In this document: positions 35,757-47,884 of the stretch, one piece after another
Position numbering within the stretch: the stretch's first letter is position 1
How the letters are laid out: each line of letters begins with the position of its first letter
Assembly (NCBI GenBank): GCA_021014945.1
Contig: MU266442.1
Location: forward strand, 1-64,000
Source of the DNA: Leucogyrophana mollusca
Lineage: Eukaryota; Basidiomycota; Agaricomycetes; Boletales
Length of the DNA: 64,000 bases
Reading direction: 5' to 3'
Position numbers and translations under genes: made by a program
Notes under the pieces: generated by a model
Databases searched by the model: none
What the model was told of the DNA's origin: nothing
What the model saw: the letters and a program-made list of their open reading frames with translations, nothing else

Positions 35757-38630
35757 ATGTTTGGCGCCTGGACGTCTTCCTCGCTACTAATACGTCTACT
35801 TGGCTTTTCTCCATCATTGGCTTCCTCTATCATTGGCTTTCTGGACGTTGTCTATCCTGTGATTCCGTCTCGGATGACCTTCCACGGCTCAGCTGCACTG
35901 CCAAAGTTGCTCAGATGGCTCAAGTTAATCTCCAAGTCTTGCTCTCGTTGCTACTTATATGTGGTGCTGGCTTCCGTCCGACTACTCAAAAGACTATTCG
36001 GACAGCCAGCCGGCCGCCTCTTCAATGGGCAGGGATATCACCAAAATATTTCCACAATGACTGTGCCCTCAACGCAGCTGCCCGAACAACGTGTATCGTT
36101 CTCGCCGCCACAGGAGCCATGTCCTCTTACTGTGCACCCTACCACCCCCGAATCATCGGAGCCGCTAGGTCTCCCGTACGACGTCTCGGACCAACGCACG
36201 AACCCAAGAATCAGCATTGTACCAGCTTGGGCCCCAACCTTACGCCACGCTAACGTGCCACCCAAGTCAACATCCGAGCCCCTTCAGCACTCCCAGGCTG
36301 CACCACTTGGCACATCAGCTTCCCCGTTTCCTATAACGCTGAAACCTCTCATCGCTACCAGAGTTGGGAGATATGAGAAAACCGGTTTGATGTGTGTATT
36401 CACACCTTCATTGTTGCCTGACTCTATGCAGTCACTCAAATCAGCGGCTGCAGGGATAAGAACGTTAGCTTTAATTTTGCGCTAGCTCCGGGGACAAAAG
36501 ACTTCACAGAGTTTGTAGTATGTTTGCCTCCTCGACATTGTCAGCTCACTTTCGCTATAGTCGGCGGCACGAGACTAGAGCGCCTGAATGGATTGCTTTT
36601 ATCCATCCGGAGGGTGCCCTGTATTTCTATCACGCTGCTCGCGTAAGTCGGCGCCACCTACCCCAAACCCCCGATACTGATAGGGTATCTGAAAGAAAAT
36701 CTTCACAGATACTGACGTGCGCAAAGAGATTAACAGAACACCTATTATCCAGTGTGCAGACAAGCTGCGCGAGATGATGGCGGAACAAAACATCGAATGG
36801 ACGGATGATACAGAGCTTGTCCTTGAGCTAGATAAACGCAAAAATGAATGCGGGTACTACTTCGTTGAGAAGGCAAATCGGTGTCTCTTTTGGGTGGAAC
36901 CCTTTCCTGCGGAATCTATGTTGGAGAACGTCAAGGGCCTGAAACACACATATCACCTCAGTGCGCTTAGACTCTCCCTGTTATCCCCGTTTGCTGATGC
37001 TTCTCCAGGGTACGCATTGGAACTTCAGTACTGGCAAGTTATTTCTATCCACAGTACGTGGTATTTTGAGCCCCAAAGTAATTGTAAACCTGAAATTTGT
37101 TTTTCCTTCGCAGCAACAATGCCGCTATAAAACCGTCGACCCTCAGGATGCATTGCGAACTGTTTCCACATGTTCGAATTATAACGAAGTCGGTATTTGA
37201 TGAGCTCAAGGAAACTATAGTGCACGCTACCTCCGGTTGGGTTCGCTCCTTAGCCCTGTCGGATGACATTGATCGTATCGACAGAGACACTCATGTCTGA
37301 CACATCGTTGGCGCCATTCCAGCCGGAGGAGCTGGCGAAGATGCTCGATATCATGGGGCATATAGAACGTACGCACTTTCCGACTTTGATTTGTTGTGTT
37401 GTTGGGCTGAACACTTGTTAATAGAAGGCGTTGGTAGATCGTCTTCGAGCTACATGGCCATAATAGGTATATAATGAACCCTTACACCATTTGGTGCGAC
37501 TTCGCTCATATTTGTTCTCAATAGCGCGATTAAATCGACAGTTCTGTGAGCCTTGTCCTCATTGACATATCTTCGTCGGGCTGAGTGATCAAAAACAGCC
37601 CGTTCCAAGTTTTTCAACTTCCATGGGCACGTTGGTGCACGATTGGATGCCGACCAGTCTATCTACGATCAAAACCTTAATGAAAGAAAATCGATATTCC
37701 TCCGACTTCTCAACCCTATCCTCTTTGGAGCACCGTCAATACACACCCATGGGCTCCGGAGAATTTGGGTTGATAGAACGGTTAACGCGCCTCGTTGGAA
37801 AAACTTTATCAATAAGCTGAATAGCGAGTGGAGCGGCTTCACGATCTATGTATGCAGCCCTTTAGATCTTTTCTAGGTACGATGAGCTTTCTCACATTTT
37901 TTGGGGGCAGTCCACCGTGATGTTAGCAGTGGACGTCAGTTTTCTAGCGGTCCCAGGGGTTGACAGCGCGTCGATCGAGGAACAGTCGCTTGCAACGGTT
38001 GCTATCTACCTATCCACCTTGAATGCAGTGGGCTCTTTAGTGGTTTCGCTAATCCTCGCGGACCAGAGCCGCAATCAAGGAAGTGAATCGGTGGAGAGAG
38101 CGGTCAGTAGTCGTCCACTCTTGTGTTAACCTGGCCTTCACAACCATGTAGGTTGTGTTCCTGTCAAGGATGACGCAGTCTATGCTTGGCACGGAGGCCC
38201 TTGGGATCATGTACAGTCTACCCTACGCGCTACTCATGTGGGCGTGAGTGCTATTCTCTCGTCTCCTGTGCACGCCCCTGACCGAATTCCACACAGCATG
38301 GTGTGGTTCATCGTTGCTCTGTCTTTCGTAATCTTCCGGTCCACGCAGCGTGTGACATTGGTGACCGTCGGCCTTGCCTGGGGGATCGTGGCAATATTCG
38401 TCCTGTGGCCACTATGGTCAGCTGTGGAGCTTAGGGTGCTTGGGGCTGTTGGGAGATGGAGGAAGGCCACCTCGAGTCTAGGCATCATGCCTTGCCTACC
38501 GGCGCGTAAAAGAGCAAAGGTACACGAGGAACCTCACACGTCCCGGAAGACGCGCCACAGGGAGAAGAGCACTGCCAGTACTGCGCCTGGTGGGAGTTGT
38601 ACGGAGATTGCTGTGGCGAGACAGGTCTGA
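35757..38630 (+). CDS. Agaricomycete-specific WW-like/multi-TM protein
   Basis: Family seen widely in Agaricomycetes, function unknown. A basic, partly hydrophobic N-terminal region leads to a WW-like block (EWIAFIHPEGALYFYHAAR), a block with ELVLELDKRKNECGYYFVEK and FWVEPFPAE, and ELQYWMHCELFPHVRI. FHGHVGARLDADQSIY and LRRIWVDRTVNAPRWKNFI follow, then four or five hydrophobic segments near the C-terminus (about 37910-38470), such as MLAVDVSFLAVPGVD and YALLMWAMVWFIVALSFVIF. About ten introns are needed. One is GC-AG (37034-37146) and restores the conserved YWMHCELFP. The start is unsure: ATG 35757 overlaps a TATA-like stretch, so ATG 35874 may be the real one. The join between exon 1 (to about 36380) and the exon ending at 36642 is not resolved. 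Confidence 0.7.
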
Positions 38631-39716
38631 TAACGTATGCAGAGCTCGCCATCGGGTTTTTCTCACATAAGTCATCCGAGCTGGGGCTATGTGGTCAGTG
38701 ACTGGTCAATGCCAACTAGCACTTATCAGTGTCACTACACGAAATCTACAGCTTCTAGCCCTAACCCCACCCTATGTTCTGGCTATTCCTCTTGTTGTTT
38801 ATGTTGCCGTATCGATTGTCGTCGCCAATGGATCGACACGATGCTGTTCTTTGGGCATGCTTGCTGGGAAGCAGAATCGAATTGATGATTGGGGTCGGCT
38901 TCTCGCTGAAGGAGTGAGAGGTGGGTATGGCAAAGGTGAGTCTCATCATTTCCGGTGGAATGAAACTTTTATACGTCTTCCTTGCATCTCCCTTTCATAG
39001 CTCAGCACCAACGTGAGATGCATGTTCCCCAGTTGGTTCAAGTCCGAATCAGACTATTGTTTCCCTGAGGGTTGAGTTCTGAGTGGCCGATTGTCCTCGT
39101 ATCTGGAGCGGCGCACCCCAGAATCACCAGACGGCACGGCACCCACAATTTTATTTAAAATCACGACGATGAACCAGCCTGACCAGCCGGATACATAAAT
39201 CCGCTCGAAAATATCGCCCTGCAATGGAGCTATGACCGGGGGTGTAGCTGTTACAATATGTCTTCGATCGGGATTCCATAGAGATTCCAGGCGTCAAAGT
39301 GTGAACGAGGTTGCCTTGCGCACCCTTGCGGAGATCACTGGTGCTGACGCCCCCGAGTGCTGGTATATCGCTGGCGTAGCCCAGAAGACAACCAGACGAC
39401 CAGGGCTATTCGGGTTGGGGGTGGCTGGGGCGATGCTACTGATTTTCAAGGAACTTGCTCTTTGGATGTCGTATAATAATAGCTGGGCTGTGGCACAGGT
39501 CCTGGTACCATGATGATTTAACCAGGGCGTGCAAGTGCACGCTGGACGAGACTTTCCTGAGGCAAACCAGCAGGCTCAAGACGTGCTCTGTTTAACATCA
39601 AAGGGAGTAGAATCATTTTTCGTTTTTCTCACTCGGTATGCACCATCCTGGCCTCGTGATGTCAAACATTGGTTGATGTTGATATCTCGGATCACTACAT
39701 TTCCCAAGTCTCACTT
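38631..39716. other. Intergenic region, no gene recognised
   Basis: Two frames (38689-39000 and 39232-39513, plus) carry hydrophobic stretches but no start, splice or motif support. The second (about 94 codons) could be a lost or very small membrane protein; I do not call it. Confidence 0.35.
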
Positions 39717-41556
39717 ATGCGCCTTCTCAACACGAGGACCTTAAAGCTTGAAGAACCACAAGGCGAGTTCGAGTACGCCATACTCTCTCATGTATGGGGC
39801 GACGAAGAAGTGGAGTTTCACGACATAGATGAACCCTATGGCAAGAAGAAAGGATACGCCAAGGTCGCGAATTGTTGCGCACAGGCTCTCGAGGACGGAT
39901 ACCAATACGTGTGGATCGATACCTGTTGCATCGACAAAAGCAGTAGCGCAGAACTCTCGGAAGCGATTAACTCGATGTATCGCTGGTACGCAGACGCTCA
40001 TATGTGCTATGCGTACCTGGAAGACGTACCCAGTGATGAGGACCCAGCTGGTGAACTATCTGATTTTCGACGCAGCAAGTGGTTCAAGAGAGGGTGGACA
40101 CTACAAGAGGGGATAGCTCCACGGAGGGTGGAGTTCTTCGCAGAAGATTGGGTGAAGATAGGCAGCAAGGACACCCTGAGTTCCATTGTTGCAGCGATTA
40201 CTGGCGTGGACGAGGGGGTCTTGTTAAGAACTTTGCCACTGACCGAAGTTAGCGTGGCGAAGAAAATGTCGTGGGCCTCGAGAAGAGAAACGACGCGGGT
40301 AGAAGATAGGGCGTACTCGTTGATGGGAATATTCGGAGTTCACATGCCGCTCATCTATGGAGAGGGGGAGAACGCGTTCATCAGGCTCCAACATGAGATC
40401 ATGAGGAATTCGAACGACCAGAGCATATTTGCTTGGATAGACAACGATTTCTTCAGGACGATGGAGTGCAAATCGGCTTTCCTCGCCCCGTCACCCAATT
40501 TCTTTAGCCATGCCGCCAGGATTGACCGAATTTCTCCTACTGATTTTGCACGTCTCTTCCCGCCGAGCTTCGAGGGCGCAGACTACAAGTCACATTTCTC
40601 CATCACCAACCGCGGCATCCAAATCACCATGCCCGTCATGGAAACTTCAGCCGACCGCTACACGGCTGCACTTGCCTGCTCCATCAACGGCCGTCTCCTT
40701 GGTCTTGGTCTTTCCTGTGAGGATGGCCTATTCAAAAGACGTGGGACTGGTTATCTCTCCCCCGTCTCGGGACCTGATGGAAAATTCGTCGTTAGGGAAC
40801 TGATTATATCCACCGCGGTCGAGGTGAAAGGGCCTCATGCCCCAACCCCATACCCTCCCATTTATACCACGCCGTCTCACCTTGTCTGCGTTCGAGTGCT
40901 GACTCCGCTACTCGCACAAGAAGGCTTTGTATTTCGCCGGCATTCTCTCGGACAAGGCCTGCATGATCCCGGACCCACCAACGGCAGTTTTATATGGGAT
41001 CCGGTGCATTCCGAATCCCTTGCACGAAAATGCATTCTTGCTTATCAGACCCACGGAGAAGGATTCGTAGTGACGATAACACAGTGGGGCCTCCTGCACA
41101 CTCCATGTGTCCACATCAATGTCTTCACCGATGCAGGAGAAAGGGATTGTTTCTTCTCTGCTGCTGAATATTTGTGGTCTCCTTGCTGCACCAATCATCC
41201 GAATTGGGCATTCAAGCTTCTACGATCAGGCAGAAGGGTAACAGCGTCCGTTCAAGAGAGTCGGTGGAACGATGCAGGTGTCAAATACGACGTCACCATT
41301 TCAGTTGGCCACCCGCAATGCGCTAAAGCTCGTCAGTGAGTACTTTGGCGTCCTTCTCTATTTCGTCAACGTAACAAGTCACTGTGAATTTCACAGAGAA
41401 TCGAAGCGACCGCGAGTGCCAGACTCATATGACGAGTCGGTCTCAAACGTTAAGCGTATGCGGTTTATGGATTCGAATGCGTGTGCATCATCCGGGGCGA
41501 CTTCGCTGTTCGACTACAAGCTACAGCTTACAGGCTCGCATGTACCAAAGATGTAA
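39717..41556 (+). CDS. HET-domain protein (vegetative incompatibility type), copy 1
   Basis: Two exons (39717-41335 and 41397-41556) give 592 aa. The HET domain fills residues 20-150: AILSHVWGDEE at 21, WIDTCCIDK at 66 and GWTLQE at 126. The segment that often follows HET in mushrooms (the DUF8212-type block) is at about 180-230: KKMSWASRRETTRVEDRAYS, IFGVHMPLIYGEGENAF. The C-terminal half is a beta-rich region without a named domain. HET domains trigger cell death in fungal non-self recognition; in Agaricomycetes most HET genes are uncharacterised. I chose ATG 39717 because the paralogue at 42888 begins with the same MRLLNTRTLKLEEP. The 3' intron adds a 53-codon tail with a basic patch (ESKRPRVP, possible NLS) and avoids a TGA overlapping the donor. 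Confidence 0.87.
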
Positions 41557-42887
41557 GCCAAATTAGCACATTGGCACACCACCACACACAAGGTCGCCGA
41601 CAGCGAGGCGAAAAAGCAAATACTCGAAAACGACCCGGGTGGTGCTCGACTAAATACGACCTCAGCCGGACGCTGGACCAGGACTAGATGCAAACGAATT
41701 ACACCACGCCATTGCCAATACCGCAGTCCCTTGCAACGGTATCGGCCAAAGTCGATATACCACTTTGGACCTATGGTGCTACTCGCCAACTGCTCACAGA
41801 TCTCCTGAACTTCGGGCCTTAGGACTATCTTGTTGGACGGTTGGTGGTTGCACCACAAAGCAAGGATAGTGAACGGTTACCCATCGCATCACGCAGTGTC
41901 CGTGGTGGCCACAAAAGGGCTCCCAACCTTCTCGCGGATCTTGTCGATCACAAAATCTTCAAGTTCCATTTTGCATTCGCGCTGTCGGTTCTCGTGATAG
42001 TGTTGGAAGTGGGCTTCAGAGTAGCCGGGATCGGCTGCGAATTTTTCGAGCTTCTCTTGGTCGAGTGGATAGCCAGAGTGAAGGATTGGGGACGCCCTCT
42101 CCGGGCGCCCGCAATGAGTGGGCCAAAAGGACGTGATGGATGGTGTCCAAAGCAGGCAGTTTCAATCAAGTTTCAATACCAAGCGTAACGGGAGATGTAC
42201 ACCCCCAGTCTCGGTACCGGCTACTCCAGGAAGTGCGGAGCGCCGCTAGGGAGCGCCCGCCCCAGTTGTTTTCAACTCTCCTTCCTAAAACGTCTGGTAT
42301 CGAGAATAAATATCCTTGTGTGGTTGGCGTTCCAGCGTTTGTCTTGGAACGATGCGGGCTGATTGTCCGTTTTCCGCTCGGACGAAGACCCGGCGACGAG
42401 GGTCTATTGCAGACCACGTTACGAGTTGCAGAGGTATATCGCAATTAAGAGGTTGTTCGCGCAGAAACAGGAGCTCCAGGGTTAATCAAGGTGAAGTTCT
42501 ACCTGGCCCAGTCCGAAGGGTCACCTTTGGTAACAGCGCTAGTGCCCAGCGCCAGCAACACTACTTGGCACGAAAGACGCTGTGAAGAAAATATCATACC
42601 GCCAAGGCCATACAGCTGCGATCATGGGGCCAAGCTGTGATACAGCAAGTCCGCTGCTATTAGAATGGCTTGTTACCAGTCTTTGCCTCATTTTTTGGCC
42701 AATCCGCCCAGGTGAGCAATACATGCTAGAGCAGCCCTTTCTCGCTAAAATATAGCTTCAGACGTTCTGATAGAAACGTCAGTCAAGGTGGCTCTCTCTG
42801 ACCGTGGCTCTCAGTGCTCAGTCACAGTAGGTGCACTCTATGGACTCAAAAGCCCGATGCTTCACTCCTTGTTCAGCCGGCACCTCA
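41557..42887. other. Intergenic region between the two HET genes
   Basis: Open frames at 41841-42188 and 42140-42448 have no motifs. No obvious repeat links this spacer to the flanks of the HET genes. Confidence 0.4.
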
Positions 42888-44567
42888 ATGCGCCTTCTGA
42901 ATACGAGAACCTTGAAGCTCGAAGAACCTCGAGGTCACCCCAAATACGCCATACTCTCTCATGTGTGGAGCGACGAAGAAGTTACCTTTCGCGACATAAG
43001 CGAGCCCCATGCAGCGAACCTGGCTGAGTACTCGAAAATTGAGCATGGTTGTGCCCAGGCTCTTGAGGACGGCTACGACTACATCTGGGTCGACACTTGT
43101 TGCATCGACAAAAGCAGCAGTGCTGAGCTGTCGGAAGCAATAAACTCGATGCATCGCTGGTACGAGGAGGCAGTTGTGTGCTATGCATACCTGAGGGACG
43201 TACCTAGCGAGGAGGACCCAGCCGCGCAATATTCCAAATTTCGGCAAAGCGTGTGGTTTCAGAGGGGCTGGACTTTACAAGAGGCGATAGCTCCGTGGAG
43301 GATAGATTTCTTCGCGAGAGATTGGGTCAAGATAGGCACTAAAGAGAGCTTGAGTTCCGTCATATCAGCGGTTACGGGCGTGGACGAGCGAGTCCTCTTA
43401 AAAATCACACCACTCTCGGAAGTCAGCGTAGCGAGGAAGATGTCGTGGGCCTCGCAGAGACAGACGACGAGGGTAGAAGACAGGGCATACTCGCTGATGG
43501 GGATTTTCGGAGTCCATATGCCGTTGATATACGGGGAGGGGAGGAACGCGTTCATTCGGCTGCAGCACGAAATCATGAGGACGTCGAATGACCAGAGCAT
43601 ATTTGCCTGGGGGATCTGGAGCACCACCACCACCATGTCGTCCCTACTCGCTTCGTCCCCTCGCTGCTTCCAGAAATCCGCCTTGGTCGACCGAATTTCG
43701 TCAATCGATTTCGCGCGTCAATTTCCGGCGGCATTCAATGACACAGACTGCAAGCCACATTTCTCCACCGATAACCGCGGCATCCGGATCAGCTTACCCG
43801 TCAAAATCACCCCTTCCGGGTACACGGCTGCGCTCGCCTGCTCCAACAACGGGCGTCTCGTTGGTATCGACCTTCGAGTTTCCTGTGAAGATGGCATATG
43901 TTATAAGATCAGAACAGGCGATCTCTCCGACTTCTCATGGCCGGACGGGGAATTCGTAGTCCGGGACCTCGTCCTATCCACTACGCCTAATTTCGATGTT
44001 GGGGTTTTCCCGTCTCCAGCCTTTGTCCCGGTCGGTTTACCTCCAGTTTCGAAACGGATTTGTGTACAAACTGTGCGGGTCAATGAGGCAGGATTTGTGC
44101 TTCGCAAGTACCGGCACTCCCTCGGACAAGAACTGTACGCACGCGCAGGGGGTCTCGCTTGGGACACGACACTTTTCGAGGCGAAGTGTGTCCTCGCTTA
44201 TCAGAATTGGACCAGTGGAGAAGGATTTGTTGTGACTATAGCACAGTGGGGTGACCTCCGCAACCTATGTGTCCACGTCGACGTCTTTAATGGTGTAGAG
44301 AGGATGCAGGACTTCTTCTCTTCTGGATTCCTCGGGCCATATTGTTGCCTGAGCCATCCGAACTGGGCGTTCAAGCCTCTACGATCGGGTGGAAGGGTCA
44401 CGGTGACCTGTCCGCGACATGCGTTCCCAAACTCGCCCGACGTCACTATTTTGGTGGATCGCCCTCAATCTGCAAAGGCGCGTCGGTGCGTACTCCAGTA
44501 TTCTTCTGTATTTCATTTGAGGTATAAAGTCATCGAATGTATTCAAACAGACGAAACGCCCGTTTAA
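42888..44567 (+). CDS. HET-domain protein, copy 2
   Basis: A single long exon, 559 aa from ATG 42888 (an ATG at 42840 would add 16 residues). It has the same layout as copy 1: AILSHVWSDEE, VDTCCIDKSSSAELSEAINS, GWTLQEAIAP, then ARKMSWASQRQTTRVEDRAY and GVHMPLIYGEGRNAF. The C-terminal half also matches (GYTAALACSNNGRL, HPNWAFKPLRSGGRV). The two genes are direct tandem paralogues in the same orientation about 1.3 kb apart. They differ most in the C-terminal sensor-like half and at the very end, where this copy lacks the spliced basic tail. No frameshift is seen, so both could work. Role is inferred only from the HET domain. Confidence 0.87.
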   Translation: MRLLNTRTLKLEEPRGHPKYAILSHVWSDEEVTFRDISEPHAANLAEYSKIEHGCAQALEDGYDYIWVDTCCIDKSSSAELSEAINSMHRWYEEAVVCYAYLRDVPSEEDPAAQYSKFRQSVWFQRGWTLQEAIAPWRIDFFARDWVKIGTKESLSSVISAVTGVDERVLLKITPLSEVSVARKMSWASQRQTTRVEDRAYSLMGIFGVHMPLIYGEGRNAFIRLQHEIMRTSNDQSIFAWGIWSTTTTMSSLLASSPRCFQKSALVDRISSIDFARQFPAAFNDTDCKPHFSTDNRGIRISLPVKITPSGYTAALACSNNGRLVGIDLRVSCEDGICYKIRTGDLSDFSWPDGEFVVRDLVLSTTPNFDVGVFPSPAFVPVGLPPVSKRICVQTVRVNEAGFVLRKYRHSLGQELYARAGGLAWDTTLFEAKCVLAYQNWTSGEGFVVTIAQWGDLRNLCVHVDVFNGVERMQDFFSSGFLGPYCCLSHPNWAFKPLRSGGRVTVTCPRHAFPNSPDVTILVDRPQSAKARRCVLQYSSVFHLRYKVIECIQTDETPV

Positions 44568-45339
44568 TCCAGAATCACGCGTAATATCACCACCCGTATC
44601 TCGCCGAACTCCATAGCTGCTCCCTCAATAAGTTTCCATATCTTTGCAAAGGCCGGTTGTTAGATTCTGTCCTTGTCCTTCCTTATCCGTGGGGAGTGTG
44701 GGATTGTTATTACTACCTCTGGTCCTATGCTTTGTGCAAGTGTGTACTGTCCTGCCCCGTGTATACTACCAGTGACCGCACGATGTCACAGAGCATCCAA
44801 CAATGAATAACACCGGGTACAATGCCGCGAAAAGTTACATACCGGCGGGTGGAGAGAAGCTTACCGAAAGGAAGCCCCGAGAGGAGGTACTCATAGGCTT
44901 TGGTAGGTCCTTCAGGGTACGGGAAAGACCCGAAGGTATCAGAGAGCCAAGGAGATCCTTCTCGAGAAGCTTCCAGGACTTCCAAGGCGGGCCCGTGCGT
45001 ATCTGTGAACCAGAGGATGCGCGACCCTCGTTGGCGCATAGTGTTTCAGTTCAGTTTGAAGAGCTCACCTTCGCTATGTTGCCGAGGAGCTATACCGTGG
45101 CACCATCTCGCCGTAACTGAAACAACATTCCGAGCGAGCATGCTCGCGAAGAGAGCCTTGTGTCGTTGGAATTCGGTGTCTCAGTGAGGACGACATGGCG
45201 GGTACGACTACGGACATAACATCCTGCATGCATGATTGGAAGGAACGACCTACATCGACCACGCATTTTCCTGCGACAGTGTTGATGAACTACTGTCGGA
45301 GGTGAGTACACAAACACAGACAGCCGCGCGACAAGCATA
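44568..45339. other. Region next to the GTPase pseudogene
   Basis: No gene supported. The part above 45090 may be the decayed rest of the second G domain of the pseudogene. Confidence 0.35.
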
Positions 45340-46330
45340 ATATTTCTTACGGCACTCCTGCCCGCTCCTGTATCACCCAAGATACTGACAATTAGGGCTG
45401 GATGAGTGACTATCGTCCTCTTCGAAAAAAGAGGAAGGCACGCACGGAAAAGCTGGGTAGACTTGGACGGGTCTGTTCGCTCTTTGGTCATCTCGTCGCT
45501 ATAGCATATCTAGGTCCGAATCAAAGTGGGGGAGATGGCCTTTCGCGTGCTCACGGACTCGGGGCAGGAGCAACGCCCCCGCTTCGTGGTGGCTGTCCGG
45601 AAGAAGCATGCTGAAGGTTGTGCAACGCTGGTGGTAATAACTAGGTCAGTACTCATAAGCTTTACCGAATCGTACGCTGGTCTTTTTTAATTGCGATCTT
45701 ATGAACATATAGCCACTCGAGGGGCACCGCCATTTGTAGATTCCAGGTACTCTGTAGGCCCCGGAAGTCATGCGAGTGGGTCGCCACATCATTACCACTT
45801 GTATCGGGTCTGAGGACGAGGAAGTCCTGTCCAGTTGCAGTAGTTGGACGTTTTCCCTTCCCGACAATGAGGTCAACGATGTCCCAGGCAGACTCGCGCG
45901 TGTCTTGGATCCGAACTGTCCGCGACCCATGACCAGCTGCACCCTTCCGGAAAGCCACGGACAGCTCCCGCGTTGCCGGCCCGTTTCTGCTCCGACGTTG
46001 GCCCAATGCGTGGTCGCAAGAACGATACCTGCCATGACCTCTTGCCTACACAACCCCTGAGCAACGTGAAATCCATGTGCGCCGTCCTGCACGTACGGTT
46101 AAGAGCTATACTGCGCAGGTAGATTACACCAGCGAATTTCACGTTTTTGATATACCTATGGCACCTGCTCTCAGTATGTGATAATGAACTCCAACTGGAC
46201 TCACGGACGCGCCATCAGACTGCAATGCGCTGCAAACTCCAAGTCCTCCTTGGAAGCGTCATCGAAACCGGGGGTGTCGACGACGACGATGCGACAAGAA
46301 TAATACGGATCGCGTAGCACGACGTGGTGT
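45340..46330 (-). pseudogene. Decayed two-G-domain GTPase copy
   Basis: Read on the minus strand, pieces appear in the same order as in the intact gene at 2607-4903 but in shifting frames. First VVVDTPGFDDASKEDLEF (G3), then KFAGVIYL, then VLATTHWANV (G4) and TRESAWDIVDLIVGK. A second P-loop follows, VSILGDTGAGRSAVRN, where the usual Lys of GKS is Arg. The first P-loop exon is missing, and several stops and frameshifts lie between the pieces. I call it a pseudogene; an alternative multi-intron gene cannot explain the changed P-loop Lys and the absent first exon. Confidence 0.7.
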
Positions 46331-47045
46331 GGTACGCATGCTGGGAAAGCTTGTCCGACAGAAACAGATAGGTAGCTTTAATGTGCCCCAGTTGATGGAA
46401 CCACGTTCCGCGCATCATCCAGCTTTTGATACAATGCATGGAGGTCCCATTGCTCTGGTGTGGGCCCTCGTTGTCTGCGGCTGCACCCAGGATCACAGGA
46501 CGGACCACATGCAGATTAAGATCGATCATCGTGGCGAATCCAAACCGTTTCAAAGAGTCACTTAGAGAGTAGTCAAAACGCGTCTGGTGTCACTCGTGTT
46601 TTCCACACGGAGCTCTCGTTGTCAGAGATGCTATCCGGGGAAGCGAGTCTAATGTGTCCAGCGCCGTACGTCTCATGACCGTTCCGATTCGTTTTTCCAG
46701 GATATTAATGATACGACGTCTTGAATCTAATGGTAACGGAGTAAGTATCTCAAATCAGGGATCCCGCCCAGTGTCCGAGTTACCCCACCTCGTATGGGCT
46801 GGTTGCGCGACGAGATGTACTTCGTGCTCAAGTCGTAGTTTTCGCGGCCGGCCCCCTTTCTTCCAGGTCTTTGCAGATGCTAAATCTGGCTGTTTGGGAG
46901 GCGCAGTTCTCCTTGACCAATGACACGCACCCAGAGACGCAGGCGTATCAGTGGAAGAGAGTAGTCGGCAGTTTCCGGTCTTCCACCCAAACCGTCTTCA
47001 GCTTCTCCAAGTCGCAGCAATCTCAGGCTATAACCGTCACTCGTC
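46331..47045. other. Intergenic region, no gene recognised
   Basis: Upstream of the FAS1 gene. A short spacer with no clear TATA box. Confidence 0.4.
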
Positions 47046-47884
47046 ATGCGTCTCCACAGCCTTTTCATCTCATCCGTCCCATTAATCCTCACAACATTCG
47101 TCTCAGCATCGATAGACGAGCAGTTTGTCTTTCCTCCAGCACCACCGATGGCCGCTCCAGCTCCAGAGCAACAATACACCCCGCTCACATCCACTAGACC
47201 CACCATCGCAGACCTCCTCACCATCGAGCAGTCCGCGTCGATATTCTATTCGTACGCGCGGGAGGTCGAGATCTCGGGGCGGTTCGCGGAGGAGGGTGAG
47301 GGTGAGCTTACGGTGCTGGTGCCGACGAACAAGGCTGTTATGGCGCTGGCGCGGAAACCGTGAGTGTCTTTGGGTTGGTGGAGACGAATGACAGCATGCC
47401 TGATTTTTTGGTGGTATTCAGGCATCAGGGACCTGCACCTGCTGAGCCGAAGATTGAAGGCGAGATGAGCGAGCAGGAGCTGGATGAGCAGTCGAAGAAG
47501 AACGTCGATCGGTGGGTGTCGGCGCATATTATTCCTGTGCGTATTCTCTCGCTACTTGGACCGCTCGTTCTCGCACTCACTCCACCGTCTTGCTTGCTCG
47601 TGTTCCTGTTTCAACTCACGCCGCTGGGGAATTCCATTAACCGCAGGCACGGATATCGCTGGACACGGTGCCCGTAACGTATGAGACGCTCCTCGAGGGT
47701 AAATCCGTTACTTTCCCCACGGCGCATACGCTAGAAGACGAAGTGCGGATTGTCAAGCGGAGGGAGGTGAGCTCTTAATTTATTATTACAATGCTGAGAC
47801 ATCCGCTGAGTGCGCGGGGGTATCACACGACAGGCTCTCAATGGTGTGATATACATCTTGGACGGGACGGTCAAAGTCGATTGA
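47046..47884 (+). CDS. Secreted FAS1 (fasciclin) domain protein
   Basis: Four exons (47046-47359, 47422-47536, 47647-47766, 47834-47884) sum to 600 nt, 199 aa. A signal peptide (SLFISSVPLILTTFVSA) is followed by one FAS1 domain: TIADLLTIEQSASIFYSYAR, ELTVLVPTNKAVMALARKP (H1 region), VDRWVSAHIIP with the His typical of FAS1, and the closing NGVIYILDGTVKVD. FAS1 domains mediate adhesion or matrix contacts. The protein ends right after the domain with no GPI or TM segment, so it is probably a soluble secreted or wall-associated protein. Confidence 0.9.

Noticed and set aside
44462..44520. Possible 3' intron in HET copy 2 (GTGCGT ... TTGAG)
   Set aside because: It would be only 36 nt, shorter than any other intron here, and removing it does not change the frame.
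46871..47224. Frames on both strands overlapping the FAS1 start
   Set aside because: The plus-strand signal peptide and in-phase exon chain explain the region better; the others are shadows.
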